15,617 nt of DNA from Bacteroidales bacterium Bact_16 (GTDB lineage: Bacteria; Bacteroidota; Bacteroidia; Bacteroidales; UBA932): positions 1-15,617 of the forward strand of contig LUZH01000080.1 in NCBI GenBank assembly GCA_001602885.1, written 5' to 3'. This document shows, one piece after another, positions 1 through 7,979 of the stretch. The notes under the pieces are model-generated. The model was not told the origin of the DNA. It saw nothing but the letters and a program-made list of their open reading frames with translations, and did not search any database. How positions within the stretch are numbered: the stretch's first letter is position 1; each line of letters starts with the position of its first letter. The position numbers and the translations under genes were made by a program.

Positions 1-362
1 GGCAGCAGCGACAGCGTGTCGTGCAGCCAGTCCCGCTGCTGCTGCGTGAAGGAGCCGTCCGCGAGGGCGGGCTTCAGGAGCTCGAAGAGCTGGCCGTCGC
101 CCAGGTCCTCCTGCAGGTAGGCCATCCCGTCCGGCGACACGCCATAGAGCGCCGGGGCGTGGAGCCCCTGCGCGCAGAACTGCGCGTCGAGCGCGAGGAA
201 AGCGCGGTTCTCGGCCGGGTTGGTCCCGATGCAGCCGATCACGGTGCCGCCCTCCCCGCTCATCCGGTAATACTTGCGGGCGCTGCCGGAGAGGGGCAGC
301 AGTTCGCACCCGTCCGGCGCGCAGCCGGACCAGTCGCGATACAGTCGGGTGAGTCTGTCCAT
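1..362 (-). CDS. Phosphotransferase (aminoglycoside phosphotransferase-like kinase domain), C-terminus outside the window
   Basis: Partial gene read on the minus strand from an ATG at 360-362; the first 120 codons are visible and the rest lies beyond the left edge. The translation begins MDRLTRLYRDWSG and contains GSARKYYR at about residues 26-33, then VIGCIGTN and YLQEDLGDGQLFELL. From memory these blocks match the Bacteroidales phosphotransferase family whose N-terminal half is an APH/choline-kinase-like domain and which often carries a RapZ-like C-terminal domain. Here GS.RKYYR corresponds to the nucleotide-binding loop and the LQEDLGD block to the hinge between the kinase lobes. The substrate is not known to me, and the C-terminal domain cannot be seen, so the RapZ part is only an expectation. 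The start is supported by a promoter whose -7 box ends 9 bases upstream. The gene diverges from the porin gene. Confidence 0.75.
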   Translation of the reverse strand, partial: MDRLTRLYRDWSGCAPDGCELLPLSGSARKYYRMSGEGGTVIGCIGTNPAENRAFLALDAQFCAQGLHAPALYGVSPDGMAYLQEDLGDGQLFELLKPALADGSFTQQQRDWLHDTLSLL

Positions 363-371
363 ATTCAACTA

Positions 372-404
372 CGAATGTACGCACTTTTTGAGAATCCCCC
401 AAAA
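372..404 (-). promoter_or_regulatory. Promoter of the phosphotransferase gene (minus strand)
   Basis: On the minus strand, TTTTG (plus 400-404) is followed after 20 bases by TACATTCG (plus 372-379). The latter is one mismatch from the Bacteroidetes -7 consensus TAnnTTTG. The box ends 9 bases before the ATG, so the transcript should have almost no leader. It interleaves with the plus-strand porin promoter. Confidence 0.55.
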
Positions 405-417
405 GTCCTTAACTTTG
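385..417 (+). promoter_or_regulatory. Promoter of the porin-transglycosylase operon
   Basis: TTTTTG (385-390) is separated by 19 bases from TAACTTTG (410-417), a perfect TAnnTTTG -7 box at the usual Bacteroidetes spacing. Only 10 bases separate the box from the ATG at 428, so the start site should fall within a few bases of the start codon. Confidence 0.75.
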
Positions 418-427
418 TGAATTGTCT

Positions 428-3007
428 ATGAACATGCTTTCGCGCATAGCATTTCCGATCGCGGTGACGGCCCTCGTCGCCCTCGGAGCGACCGGCCTCC
501 ACCAGGAGCCCGCCCCGCACATCGTGCGGATCCCGGCCCCGGCCGCCGTGCAGGACACGGTGACCTACCCCGTGGCCGGCTACAAGCTGCGCCGCACCCT
601 GTCGCTGGAGGAGATCGTCGTGCGCGACACCTCGGCGCAGGCCGGGGAGCTCGCCGACTCGACGGCCGAGGCGCCCGACACGGTCCTGCGCCTCAGCCCG
701 CGCGACTCGCTCAAGGCCCTGCTCGACACCTCCCTCTGGGACAAGCTCGACTCCATCTACCTGGCCGACTCCATCGCCCGGGCGAAGGCCGCCTTCGAGG
801 CCTGGTACGCCGGCCTTTCGCGCGAAGAGCGCAAGAAATACGACCTCGACCAGAAAGTCAAGCGCAAGCTGGCGGAGGCCGATTCCCTCAACAAGGTCCG
901 CGAAGAGCGGCAGAACATCCGCGACAGCATCGCGGAGACGACCCCGCGCATCCTGGAGACCTACGCCCTGCCCGACTCGCTCTACTACAAGCGCATCGTC
1001 GCCTGGACGGTCGACCCGGATTTCGGCAAGGTCCGGCCTTATGTGCCCGACACGGGCTACAACTACCATTTCCACGATTTCCCGTTCCGCCGGACCGACG
1101 TCAACGCCACCTGGCTGGGCGTGGCCGGCTCGCCGCTCCAGCACTACGACTGGTTCCAGCGCCGCAGCGACGAGGGCGTGATCTTCTATGACGCGCAGGA
1201 AGCCTGGACCTATTCGCACAGGACGCTCCCGTTCTACAACACGAAGGTCCCCTACACGGAGCTCGCCTACTTCGGCACCCTGTTCGCCAAGCAGTCGAAG
1301 GAGTCCGACAACCTCCACCTCTTCACCACGCAGAACATCACCCCGGCGCTCAATTTCTCCCTGCTCTACGACCACTTCGGCGGCGAGGGCATCCTCGAGA
1401 AGGAGAAGACGTCCAACAGCACCACCGCCGTGCAGGTCAACTACCTGGGCAAGCGCTACACGATGCACGCCGGCTATATCGGCAACACGGTCACCCGCGA
1501 CGAGAACGGCGGCATGCAGGACATCGGGATGATCCGGGACACGACCGTGGAGCCGCGAGACATCCCCGTGTCCCTCTCCAAAGCCGGTTCCGAGATCAAG
1601 AGGCGCACCTTCTTCCTGGACCAGCAGCTGCGCATCCCGTTCACCTTCATCGAGAAGATGCGGGCGCGCCGCGACAGCACCTACACCTTCAACGCCGACT
1701 CGCTCTACCGCGACATCACGACGGCCTTCGTCGGCCACAGCAGCGAATTCTCGACGTTCACCCGCAAATACACCGACGACATCTTCGACGAGACCGGCGC
1801 CGCCTTCTACAACGACGTCTTCCGCTACGGCAGGTCCAGCGCCGACTCGATGCGCGTGCTGCGCCTGGACAATAAAGTATATCTCCGCCTGCAGCCCTGG
1901 TCCGCCGACGGGCCGGTGTCCCGCCTGGACGTCGGCGCGGGCGACCTGCTGCGGACCTATTTCGACAGCACCTCCGTGCGGCCGACCCGGCACGTCGAGA
2001 ACTCCTTCTATCTCTACGCGGGCGCGGAAGGCCGCCTGTTCCGGACCGCCTGGTGGGACGCCAAGGCGCGGTTCGTGACGCTGGGCCACGGCGTGGGCGA
2101 CTTCGCCGTCGAGGCGAACGCCGGCTTCCGCCTCTATCCTTTCCGGCGGGCCCGCAAGAGCCCCGTCAGCCTGGACGCGCACTTCGAGAGCACGCTGGAG
2201 GAGCCGACCTTCTACCACCAGCACCTCAACTTCAACCACTTCAGCTGGGACAACGACTTCGGCAAGATCACCACGACCCGTCTCCAGGGACGGATCGACA
2301 TCCCCTACTGGCAGCTGTCCGCCCAGGTGGGCTACGCCCTGCTTGGCGGCAACATCTACTACGACACCGAGGGCATCATCCGGCAGAACACCAAGGCGAT
2401 GAGCGTCCTTTCCGCCTCGCTGCGCAAGGAGTTCAAGCTGGGCCCGGTGCACCTCGACCACCGCGCGCTCTTCCAGCTCTCTTCCGAGCCGGAGGTCCTG
2501 CCCCTGCCCACGCTCGCCCTCAATTTCCGCTACTACCTCGAATTCGTGGTGCAGCGCAACGAGCGGCGCCAGAACGTGATGACGATGCAGATCGGCGCGG
2601 ACGCCTACTACAACACGCCCTGGAATTCCCCTGCCTGGAATCCCAACGTGGGCGTATTCCACAACCAGACCGGGCGGACCTACACCAACGGCCCCTGGTT
2701 CGACATTTTCATCAACATGCAGTGGAAGCGCGCCTGTGTCTTCATCAAATACCAGAACGCGGGCCTGGGCTGGCCGCTGCTGCATCCCGACTATTTCAGC
2801 GCCGACCGCTTCGTCATCACCCAGAGCGGGGCTGACGGCCTGAAATTTGGCATTTACTGGCCGTTCTACACGCAGCCCGGCAGGGCGTCGCAGGGCGGAC
2901 GGTCTTCTTCGACAGGCTCCCAGTCCTCCGGGCAGCGAGGCAACGCCTCGCCGGTCAGGTCCGGGGGCGGCCGTTCCAGCAGAAACCTCTCAACCGCAAA
3001 CCGATGA
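428..3007 (+). CDS. Putative porin, Bacteroidetes Porin_10 type, with Ser/Gly/Arg-rich C-terminal tail
   Basis: An 859-residue outer-membrane beta-barrel protein. The N-terminus has a hydrophobic export signal (about residues 4-22). A charged, Ala/Asp-rich stretch with DSLYLAD-like repeats runs to about residue 180, including FEAWYAGLSREERKKYD. The barrel region follows, with family landmarks such as DVNATWLGVAGSPLQHYDWF, PYTELAYFGTLFA, HLFTTQNITP and VFHNQTGRTY. Alternating aromatic residues and a last strand KFGIYWPFY are typical of outer-membrane barrels. The members I recall are 650-900 residues; the family is expected to form an outer-membrane channel, but substrates are unknown. The ATG at 428 is chosen over an in-frame TTG at 422 because it yields the better signal peptide and lies at a sensible distance from the promoter. 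After the last strand comes a tail of about 45 residues rich in Ser, Gly and Arg. The stop overlaps the start of the transglycosylase gene (ATGA), indicating translational coupling. Confidence 0.88.
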   Translation: MNMLSRIAFPIAVTALVALGATGLHQEPAPHIVRIPAPAAVQDTVTYPVAGYKLRRTLSLEEIVVRDTSAQAGELADSTAEAPDTVLRLSPRDSLKALLDTSLWDKLDSIYLADSIARAKAAFEAWYAGLSREERKKYDLDQKVKRKLAEADSLNKVREERQNIRDSIAETTPRILETYALPDSLYYKRIVAWTVDPDFGKVRPYVPDTGYNYHFHDFPFRRTDVNATWLGVAGSPLQHYDWFQRRSDEGVIFYDAQEAWTYSHRTLPFYNTKVPYTELAYFGTLFAKQSKESDNLHLFTTQNITPALNFSLLYDHFGGEGILEKEKTSNSTTAVQVNYLGKRYTMHAGYIGNTVTRDENGGMQDIGMIRDTTVEPRDIPVSLSKAGSEIKRRTFFLDQQLRIPFTFIEKMRARRDSTYTFNADSLYRDITTAFVGHSSEFSTFTRKYTDDIFDETGAAFYNDVFRYGRSSADSMRVLRLDNKVYLRLQPWSADGPVSRLDVGAGDLLRTYFDSTSVRPTRHVENSFYLYAGAEGRLFRTAWWDAKARFVTLGHGVGDFAVEANAGFRLYPFRRARKSPVSLDAHFESTLEEPTFYHQHLNFNHFSWDNDFGKITTTRLQGRIDIPYWQLSAQVGYALLGGNIYYDTEGIIRQNTKAMSVLSASLRKEFKLGPVHLDHRALFQLSSEPEVLPLPTLALNFRYYLEFVVQRNERRQNVMTMQIGADAYYNTPWNSPAWNPNVGVFHNQTGRTYTNGPWFDIFINMQWKRACVFIKYQNAGLGWPLLHPDYFSADRFVITQSGADGLKFGIYWPFYTQPGRASQGGRSSSTGSQSSGQRGNASPVRSGGGRSSRNLSTANR

Positions 3008-4038
3008 ACCGCAGAGAACGAATCTGCCTGCTCGTGGCCGCGATCCTGCTCGCAGCTACGGGCCTCGCTTCGCTGTTGAAGCGCGAGCCCGACCCGCGCG
3101 TCAAGCCTGCCCACCTCCAGGGCGTCCTGGAGCTGGCTCCCCTGGCCGATACCTCCAAGGCGCTGGTGATCGGCTACCACTACCACCTGTTGCAGCGCTT
3201 CGCCGCCGCCAACGGGCAGACCATCGACATCCGCCTCACCGGGCGCGACATGTCCTATCTGGACTCGCTGCGCGCCGGGGCCGTGGACATCGTGGTGGTC
3301 CCCTTCGAAGAGAATCTGGCGCCGGACAGCGTGCTCGTGTCCTCGCCGCTGGACAGCATGAGCGTGTGGCTGATGCGCCACGACGAGCACGCGGGCATGA
3401 AGGAAGCCAACGAATGGATCGCCGAATGGCACGCCTCGGACCAGTATGCGCCCACGCGCGACGCCTTCCTGAACCGCTACAACGTGTTCAGGAGCGGGCC
3501 GCGCGCGCAGATCAGCCCCTACGACTCGCTGATCCGCGCCCACGCCGACACGGTCGGCTGGGACTGGCATTTGCTGGCCGCCCTGATCTATTCGGAATCC
3601 CGTTTCCACATCGAGGCGCGCTCGAAGCGCGGCGCCGCCGGCCTGATGCAGATGATGCCCAAGACGGCCGCGCGCTACGGCGTGACGAACCCGCTGGACC
3701 CCGAGATGAACATCGCCGCGGGCGCCCAGTCGCTCAGCTACCTGATCAAGCGCTACTCCAAGGTGGCCGCCAACCAGACGGAACGCTACAAATACGCCCT
3801 GGCCGCGTACAACGCGGGCATCGGGCGCATCGACGACTGCATCAGCCTGGCACGCCACCTGGGCGTGGATCCGTCCTATTGGATCAACATCCAGACGCAG
3901 GTGCTGCCGCTGATGGCAGATGAAAGTATTCTGGAGACAGGCGCCGTCAAGCTGGGCACCTTCAAGGGAGGGGAAACGATGGGCTACGTGGACAGCATCA
4001 TCGCTGTGTACAACCGCCTTTGCAAGATCTGTCCTTGA
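3004..4038 (+). CDS. MltF-like lytic transglycosylase (SLT domain)
   Basis: A 344-residue membrane-anchored or exported peptidoglycan lyase. Residues about 8-24 form one hydrophobic segment without a lipobox cysteine, so a signal anchor or signal peptide is likely. Residues about 50-150 resemble a shortened periplasmic binding-protein-like domain (VIGYHYHLLQRFA, then a VDIVVVPF strand). From about residue 180 comes the SLT lysozyme-like domain, with ALIYSESRF containing the probable catalytic Glu198, GAAGLMQMMPKTA, and YALAAYNAGIGRI. These are the standard goose-lysozyme-type motifs of family 1 lytic transglycosylases, which cleave the MurNAc-GlcNAc bond to give 1,6-anhydro-MurNAc. The gene starts inside the stop codon of the porin gene. 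Its last 41 bases are antisense to the end of the membrane protein gene on the other strand, and no terminator is visible between them. Confidence 0.87.
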   Translation: MNRRERICLLVAAILLAATGLASLLKREPDPRVKPAHLQGVLELAPLADTSKALVIGYHYHLLQRFAAANGQTIDIRLTGRDMSYLDSLRAGAVDIVVVPFEENLAPDSVLVSSPLDSMSVWLMRHDEHAGMKEANEWIAEWHASDQYAPTRDAFLNRYNVFRSGPRAQISPYDSLIRAHADTVGWDWHLLAALIYSESRFHIEARSKRGAAGLMQMMPKTAARYGVTNPLDPEMNIAAGAQSLSYLIKRYSKVAANQTERYKYALAAYNAGIGRIDDCISLARHLGVDPSYWINIQTQVLPLMADESILETGAVKLGTFKGGETMGYVDSIIAVYNRLCKICP

Positions 4039-4726
4039 GACGCGCCACGAGCGGATCCGTCAGGCGCATCATCGCGCCGGGCAGGACCGCGAGCAGGAGC
4101 GTCCCCAGACCGATGACGATCCCTTCCGTGCGGGCCATCAGGACGTCGCCCGCACCCGTCCAGGCGCCTGCGCCGAACGGATTGTGGAAGAAGATCCACG
4201 CCAGGACGGCCGCGAGCACGACCGTCAGCGAATCCATCACCACCTTGACCGGGCCGAAAGGCTTGCGGAGCACCTTGGCGAACGCCGCCACCGTCATCTC
4301 GGCGGAGAGCATCCAGGCGTCGGCCGCCACTTCGATGCTGACGCCGAACGCGGTCACGGCCGCGGCCAGGAGCGTCAGGCCGACGCGGGCGGCGAAGCCC
4401 GCGGGATGCAGCCAGGCGAGGGCCCACATGCAGCCGTCGATCAGATAGCCGAACACGGCGGACGCGAGGATCTGCAGGAGGTGCTTCGCCTTGAAATCCT
4501 TGCGCAGGAGCGCGATCTGCAGGAGCATATAGGTCATGTTCACCAGGACGGTGAAGGTCCCGACCGACAGGACGGGCCACTTGAGGTTCAGGACATACGA
4601 AGGGCACGAAAGCGGGGCCGTGCCGAGGTTGGATATGATCGAAAGCGCCACGCCGAACGCCACGAACACCAGTCCGACGGTCGCCACGGCATAGCGGGTG
4701 AGGATATCTTTTGCTTTCACATTCAT
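3998..4726 (-). CDS. YczE/YitT-type integral membrane protein
   Basis: A 242-residue, very hydrophobic protein with about five membrane segments. The first is YAVATVGLVFVAFGVALSII, followed by the family-typical loop NLGTAPLSCPSYVL. Conserved-looking blocks include FGYLIDGCMWAL and AFGVSIEVAADAWML. These resemble the YczE/YyaS/YitT family, a group of bacterial membrane proteins of unassigned transport function. The start at ATG 4724-4726 lies just after a weak promoter-like string on the minus strand (GATATTTG, one mismatch from TAnnTTTG). A longer minus-strand frame overlapping this gene is a compositional shadow because it lacks hydrophobic periodicity. The gene stands alone, divergent from the M13 peptidase gene and convergent with the transglycosylase gene. 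Confidence 0.8.
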   Translation of the reverse strand: MNVKAKDILTRYAVATVGLVFVAFGVALSIISNLGTAPLSCPSYVLNLKWPVLSVGTFTVLVNMTYMLLQIALLRKDFKAKHLLQILASAVFGYLIDGCMWALAWLHPAGFAARVGLTLLAAAVTAFGVSIEVAADAWMLSAEMTVAAFAKVLRKPFGPVKVVMDSLTVVLAAVLAWIFFHNPFGAGAWTGAGDVLMARTEGIVIGLGTLLLAVLPGAMMRLTDPLVARLKDRSCKGGCTQR

Positions 4727-4754
4727 TGCCGTGCAAATATCGTAATTTTTCCAC

Positions 4755-4762
4755 TATCTTTG
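4755..4762 (+). promoter_or_regulatory. -7 box of the M13 peptidase-permease operon
   Basis: TATCTTTG is a perfect TAnnTTTG match located 42 bases before the ATG at 4805. No good -33 TTG lies at the expected distance. The leader that follows is AT-rich, as is common before Bacteroidetes start codons. Confidence 0.6.
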
Positions 4763-4804
4763 TATGTTTGATCTAAAGTATCAGCATATTTCAATTTTCA
4801 ACAT

Positions 4805-6817
4805 ATGAAAAGATTCTATCTGTTTATGATTCCTGTGATGATGCTGGCAGCCTGCCAGCCCAAGGAAGCGAAAGTCCCCGCCATCGACCTGGCGGACCTG
4901 GACACGTCCGTTGCCGCCGGCGAGGATTTCTATCAGTACGCCAACGGCGGATGGATGAAGAACAACCCCCTCAAGCCCGAATACGGCCGTTTCGGTTCGT
5001 TCGACATGCTGCGTGAGAAGAACGTGGAGAACCTCAACGCCCTGTTCTCCGAGATGACGACGATGAACCCGGAGCCGGGCACCATCGACCAGAAGATCGT
5101 GGACCTCTACAAGCAGGGCCTCGACTCCGTCCGCCTCAACGAGGAAGGAGCCGCCCCGCTCAAGAAATATATCGACGAGATCTACGCCGTCTCCGACAAG
5201 AAGGCGCTCGCCGCACACCTCGGCAAGCTGAACCTCATCGGTGAGGGCGGCTTCTTCGGCGGTGGCGCGGAGGCCGACCTGATGGACAGCAAGGTCCAGG
5301 TCCTCTACATGGGCCAGGGCGGCCTCGGCATGGGCGACCGCGACTACTACGTGGACCCGGCCAACGCCGAGCTGCGCAAGGGCTATGAGGCGATGCTCGT
5401 CAAGTTCTTCACGCTCGCCGGCGTGGACAACGCCGAGCAGCGCGCCGCCAACGCCGCGGGCCTCGAGGACAAGCTCGCCCAGGTCTCCTGGACCAGCGTG
5501 CAGAACCGCGACATGGAGAAGATCTACAACCCGATGAGCTCCGCCCAGATCTACAAGGCCTACCCGGGCTTCGACTTCAAGACCTTCTTCGCCGCGCTCG
5601 GCATCGCCGACCAGGACAAGATCATCGTGCAGCAGCCTTCCTACTTCGAGGGCTTCAGCAAGATCTTCAAGGACACCGACATCGAGGTGCTCAAGGACTA
5701 TCTGGCAGCCAACCTGATCAACAGCGCCGCCACCAACCTGTCCGACGACTTCTACGATGCCAACTTCGACTTCTACAGCCGCCAGATGAGCGGCGTGACC
5801 GAGCAGAAGCCGCGCTGGAAGCGCGCGATGAGCGTTCCCAACAGCATCCTCGGCGAGGCCGTCGGCCAGATGTACGTGGCCAAGTTCTTCCCCGAGTCCT
5901 CCAAGCAGAAGATGCTCGACCTGGTCAAGAACCTCCAGATCTCCCTCGGCCAGCACATCGACGAGCTCGACTGGATGTCCGACGCCACCAAGGCCAAGGC
6001 CCGCGAGAAGCTCGCCGCCTTCACCGTCAAGATCGGCTATCCCGACAAGTGGAAGGACTACAGCACCCTCACCGTGGATCCTGAGCTCAGCTACCTGGAC
6101 AACCTGGTCGCCGCCAGCGCCTGGTATGTGGCTGACAACCTCTCCAAGATCGGCCAGCCGACCGACCCGACCGAGTGGGGCATGACCCCGCAGACGGTCA
6201 ACGCCTACTACAACCCGACGACCAACGAGATCTGCTTCCCGGCCGGTATCCTGCAGCCGCCGTTCTTCAACCCGGATGCTGACGACGCCGTCAACTATGG
6301 CGCCATCGGCGTGGTGATCGGCCACGAGATGACCCACGGCTTCGACGACCAGGGCAGCCTGTTCGACAAGGAGGGCAACATGAACAACTGGTGGACCGAC
6401 GAGGACCGCGCCGCTTTCGTGGCCAAGACCAAGGTGCTCGTCGACCAGTACGGTGAGGTGGAGATCGTGCCCGGCCTGATGGCCAACGGCGCGCTCACCC
6501 TCGGTGAGAACATCGCCGACCACGGCGGCATCAGCATCGCCTGGACGGCCCTGCACAACGCCGTGGGCGAGAACATCCCCGCCCCGATCGACGGCCTGAC
6601 CATGGAGCAGCGCTTCTTCCTCGGCTACGCCCACGTCTGGGCGCAGAACATCACCGACGAGGAGAGCGCCCGCCTGACCAAGCTCGACGTCCACTCGCTG
6701 GGCAAGAACCGCGTCAACGTGGCCCTGCGCAACTTCGGCTACTTCTTCGATGCTTTCGGCATCAAGGAAGGCGATGCGATGTGGCGTCCGGAGGCCGAGC
6801 GCGTCCATATCTGGTAA
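4805..6817 (+). CDS. M13-family (neprilysin/PepO-like) zinc metallopeptidase, lipoprotein
   Basis: A 670-residue secreted zinc endopeptidase. It starts with a short signal ending in the lipobox LAAC, so Cys17 would be lipidated and the mature protein tethered to a membrane. The N-terminal M13 domain begins with the family hallmark DFYQYANGGWMKNN. The catalytic domain contains VVIGHEMTHGFDDQGSLFD, where His507 and His511 are zinc ligands and Glu508 the catalytic base in HExxH. ENIADHGG (568-575) follows, with Glu568 the expected third ligand. The protein ends with RVHIW, the characteristic M13 C-terminus, and its length matches bacterial PepO-type enzymes (about 630-690 residues). All key residues are intact. 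Family members cleave peptides of limited size; the natural substrate is unknown. The permease gene starts 4 bases after its stop, so the two are probably co-transcribed. Confidence 0.95.
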   Translation: MKRFYLFMIPVMMLAACQPKEAKVPAIDLADLDTSVAAGEDFYQYANGGWMKNNPLKPEYGRFGSFDMLREKNVENLNALFSEMTTMNPEPGTIDQKIVDLYKQGLDSVRLNEEGAAPLKKYIDEIYAVSDKKALAAHLGKLNLIGEGGFFGGGAEADLMDSKVQVLYMGQGGLGMGDRDYYVDPANAELRKGYEAMLVKFFTLAGVDNAEQRAANAAGLEDKLAQVSWTSVQNRDMEKIYNPMSSAQIYKAYPGFDFKTFFAALGIADQDKIIVQQPSYFEGFSKIFKDTDIEVLKDYLAANLINSAATNLSDDFYDANFDFYSRQMSGVTEQKPRWKRAMSVPNSILGEAVGQMYVAKFFPESSKQKMLDLVKNLQISLGQHIDELDWMSDATKAKAREKLAAFTVKIGYPDKWKDYSTLTVDPELSYLDNLVAASAWYVADNLSKIGQPTDPTEWGMTPQTVNAYYNPTTNEICFPAGILQPPFFNPDADDAVNYGAIGVVIGHEMTHGFDDQGSLFDKEGNMNNWWTDEDRAAFVAKTKVLVDQYGEVEIVPGLMANGALTLGENIADHGGISIAWTALHNAVGENIPAPIDGLTMEQRFFLGYAHVWAQNITDEESARLTKLDVHSLGKNRVNVALRNFGYFFDAFGIKEGDAMWRPEAERVHIW

Positions 6818-6821
6818 TATC

Positions 6822-7979
6822 ATGCAGGCCGGCGGCTTCATAGCCCGGCGCCTGCGCGTCAAGGAGAAGATGGCTGTCGTTGCGATAGCCATCTCCTTCT
6901 TTGTGATCATCCTGGCCGTCGCCATTTCCGCCGGGTTCCGGCGGGAGATCCGCGGCGGCGTCTCGGCCGTCACGGGGGACATCCTCCTGACCGGCCCTTC
7001 CGCCGACCTGACCGGCGGCGCCGACCCCGTCCGCACCCCAGCCCGTCTGCAAGACCTGGCGGGGGTGCGCGGCGTGGAGCGGATCGAGCCGGTCGTCTAC
7101 AGCGCCGGCATCCTCAAGGTCGGGGACGACATCCAGGGGGCCCTGTTCAAGGGCACGTCCGCGGATACGGTCTCGATGGGCGTGCGCATCCCGGCCACGC
7201 TCGCCACGCGTTTCGGCCTGCAGGCCGGCGACGACCTGACGGCCTGGTTCGTCGGCGACAAGACCAAGGTCCGCAAGTGGCATATCCTGTCGGTCTACGA
7301 CAGCGCCCTGGCCACGGACGCCGGGCAGCTGCTCTATGTCCCCATCGGGGACCTGCGCCGTCTGCGCGAATGGGAGCAGGACGAGTCTTCGCTGCTGGAA
7401 GTGACGGTGGAGCCGCGTTTCCGCGAGCGCAACGCCCTGCAGGCGCTGAACGCCGAGCTGGGCTGGCGCGCCACGGCGGCCGCCGGTACGGACGAGGACC
7501 CGCTGCGCGCCGTGCCCGCCACCGAGCGCTTCCCCCAGCTGTTCGACTGGCTGGACCTGATCGATTTCAATGTGTATGCGATCCTGCTGCTGATGACCGT
7601 CGTGGCGGGGTTCAACATGATTTCCGGCCTGCTGATCCTGCTGTTCCGGCACGTCAGCACGATCGGCACGCTCAAGACCCTCGGGATGGGCGACCGCGCC
7701 GTGGCCGGGGTTTTCCTGCGGGTGGGGGCCCGCTCCGCCGCCTTCGGCATGGCGGCGGGCAACGCCCTCGCGCTGCTCTTCTGCCTGGTCCAGGGCACGA
7801 CGCACTGGATCAAGCTCAATCCCGAGAATTATTTTGTCTCTTATGTGCCCGTGCACGTGAACCTGCCGGGCATCCTGCTCGCCGACGCCGCCGCGTTCGC
7901 GGGCATCCTGCTCTTGCTGCTGATCCCCACGCTGTTCATTTCCCGGGTCGATCCGGCCCGGACCGTCAAGGCCGAGTAG
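6822..7979 (+). CDS. FtsX-family ABC transporter permease, LolC/LolE-like
   Basis: A 385-residue inner-membrane protein with the FtsX/LolCE layout: an N-terminal FIARRL motif, one membrane segment (about residues 19-41), a large periplasmic domain of the MacB-like core type (about 42-245), then three C-terminal membrane segments near 250-277, 293-320 and 348-371. The conserved cytoplasmic TIGTLKTLGM loop of FtsX permeases is present (IGTLKTLGMGD), and the protein ends with the typical DPARTVKAE. LolCDE-type complexes release lipoproteins from the inner membrane to the periplasmic carrier. Whether this copy does so is an inference, because no ATPase gene is adjacent. The start chosen is ATG 6822, 4 bases after the peptidase stop, rather than an in-frame ATG inside the peptidase gene. 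Its TAG stop directly abuts the stop codon of the convergent Nudix gene. Confidence 0.88.
   Translation: MQAGGFIARRLRVKEKMAVVAIAISFFVIILAVAISAGFRREIRGGVSAVTGDILLTGPSADLTGGADPVRTPARLQDLAGVRGVERIEPVVYSAGILKVGDDIQGALFKGTSADTVSMGVRIPATLATRFGLQAGDDLTAWFVGDKTKVRKWHILSVYDSALATDAGQLLYVPIGDLRRLREWEQDESSLLEVTVEPRFRERNALQALNAELGWRATAAAGTDEDPLRAVPATERFPQLFDWLDLIDFNVYAILLLMTVVAGFNMISGLLILLFRHVSTIGTLKTLGMGDRAVAGVFLRVGARSAAFGMAAGNALALLFCLVQGTTHWIKLNPENYFVSYVPVHVNLPGILLADAAAFAGILLLLLIPTLFISRVDPARTVKAE

Noticed and set aside
365..2785. 806-codon open frame on the minus strand opposite the porin gene
   Set aside because: Its translation is Val/Gly/Glu/Arg-rich without signal, domain or hydrophobic pattern, as expected for the complement of GC-rich coding DNA. 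The plus-strand frame has clear porin family landmarks.
4764..4808. 14-residue upstream frame whose TGA overlaps the peptidase ATG
   Set aside because: Its ATG lies one base after the -7 box and so probably upstream of the transcription start. It could only work if transcription begins further upstream.
4781..7036. 751-codon minus-strand frame opposite the M13 peptidase and permease genes
   Set aside because: It spans two recognisable genes on the plus strand, has a low-complexity Val/Leu/Gly/His composition and no known motif.
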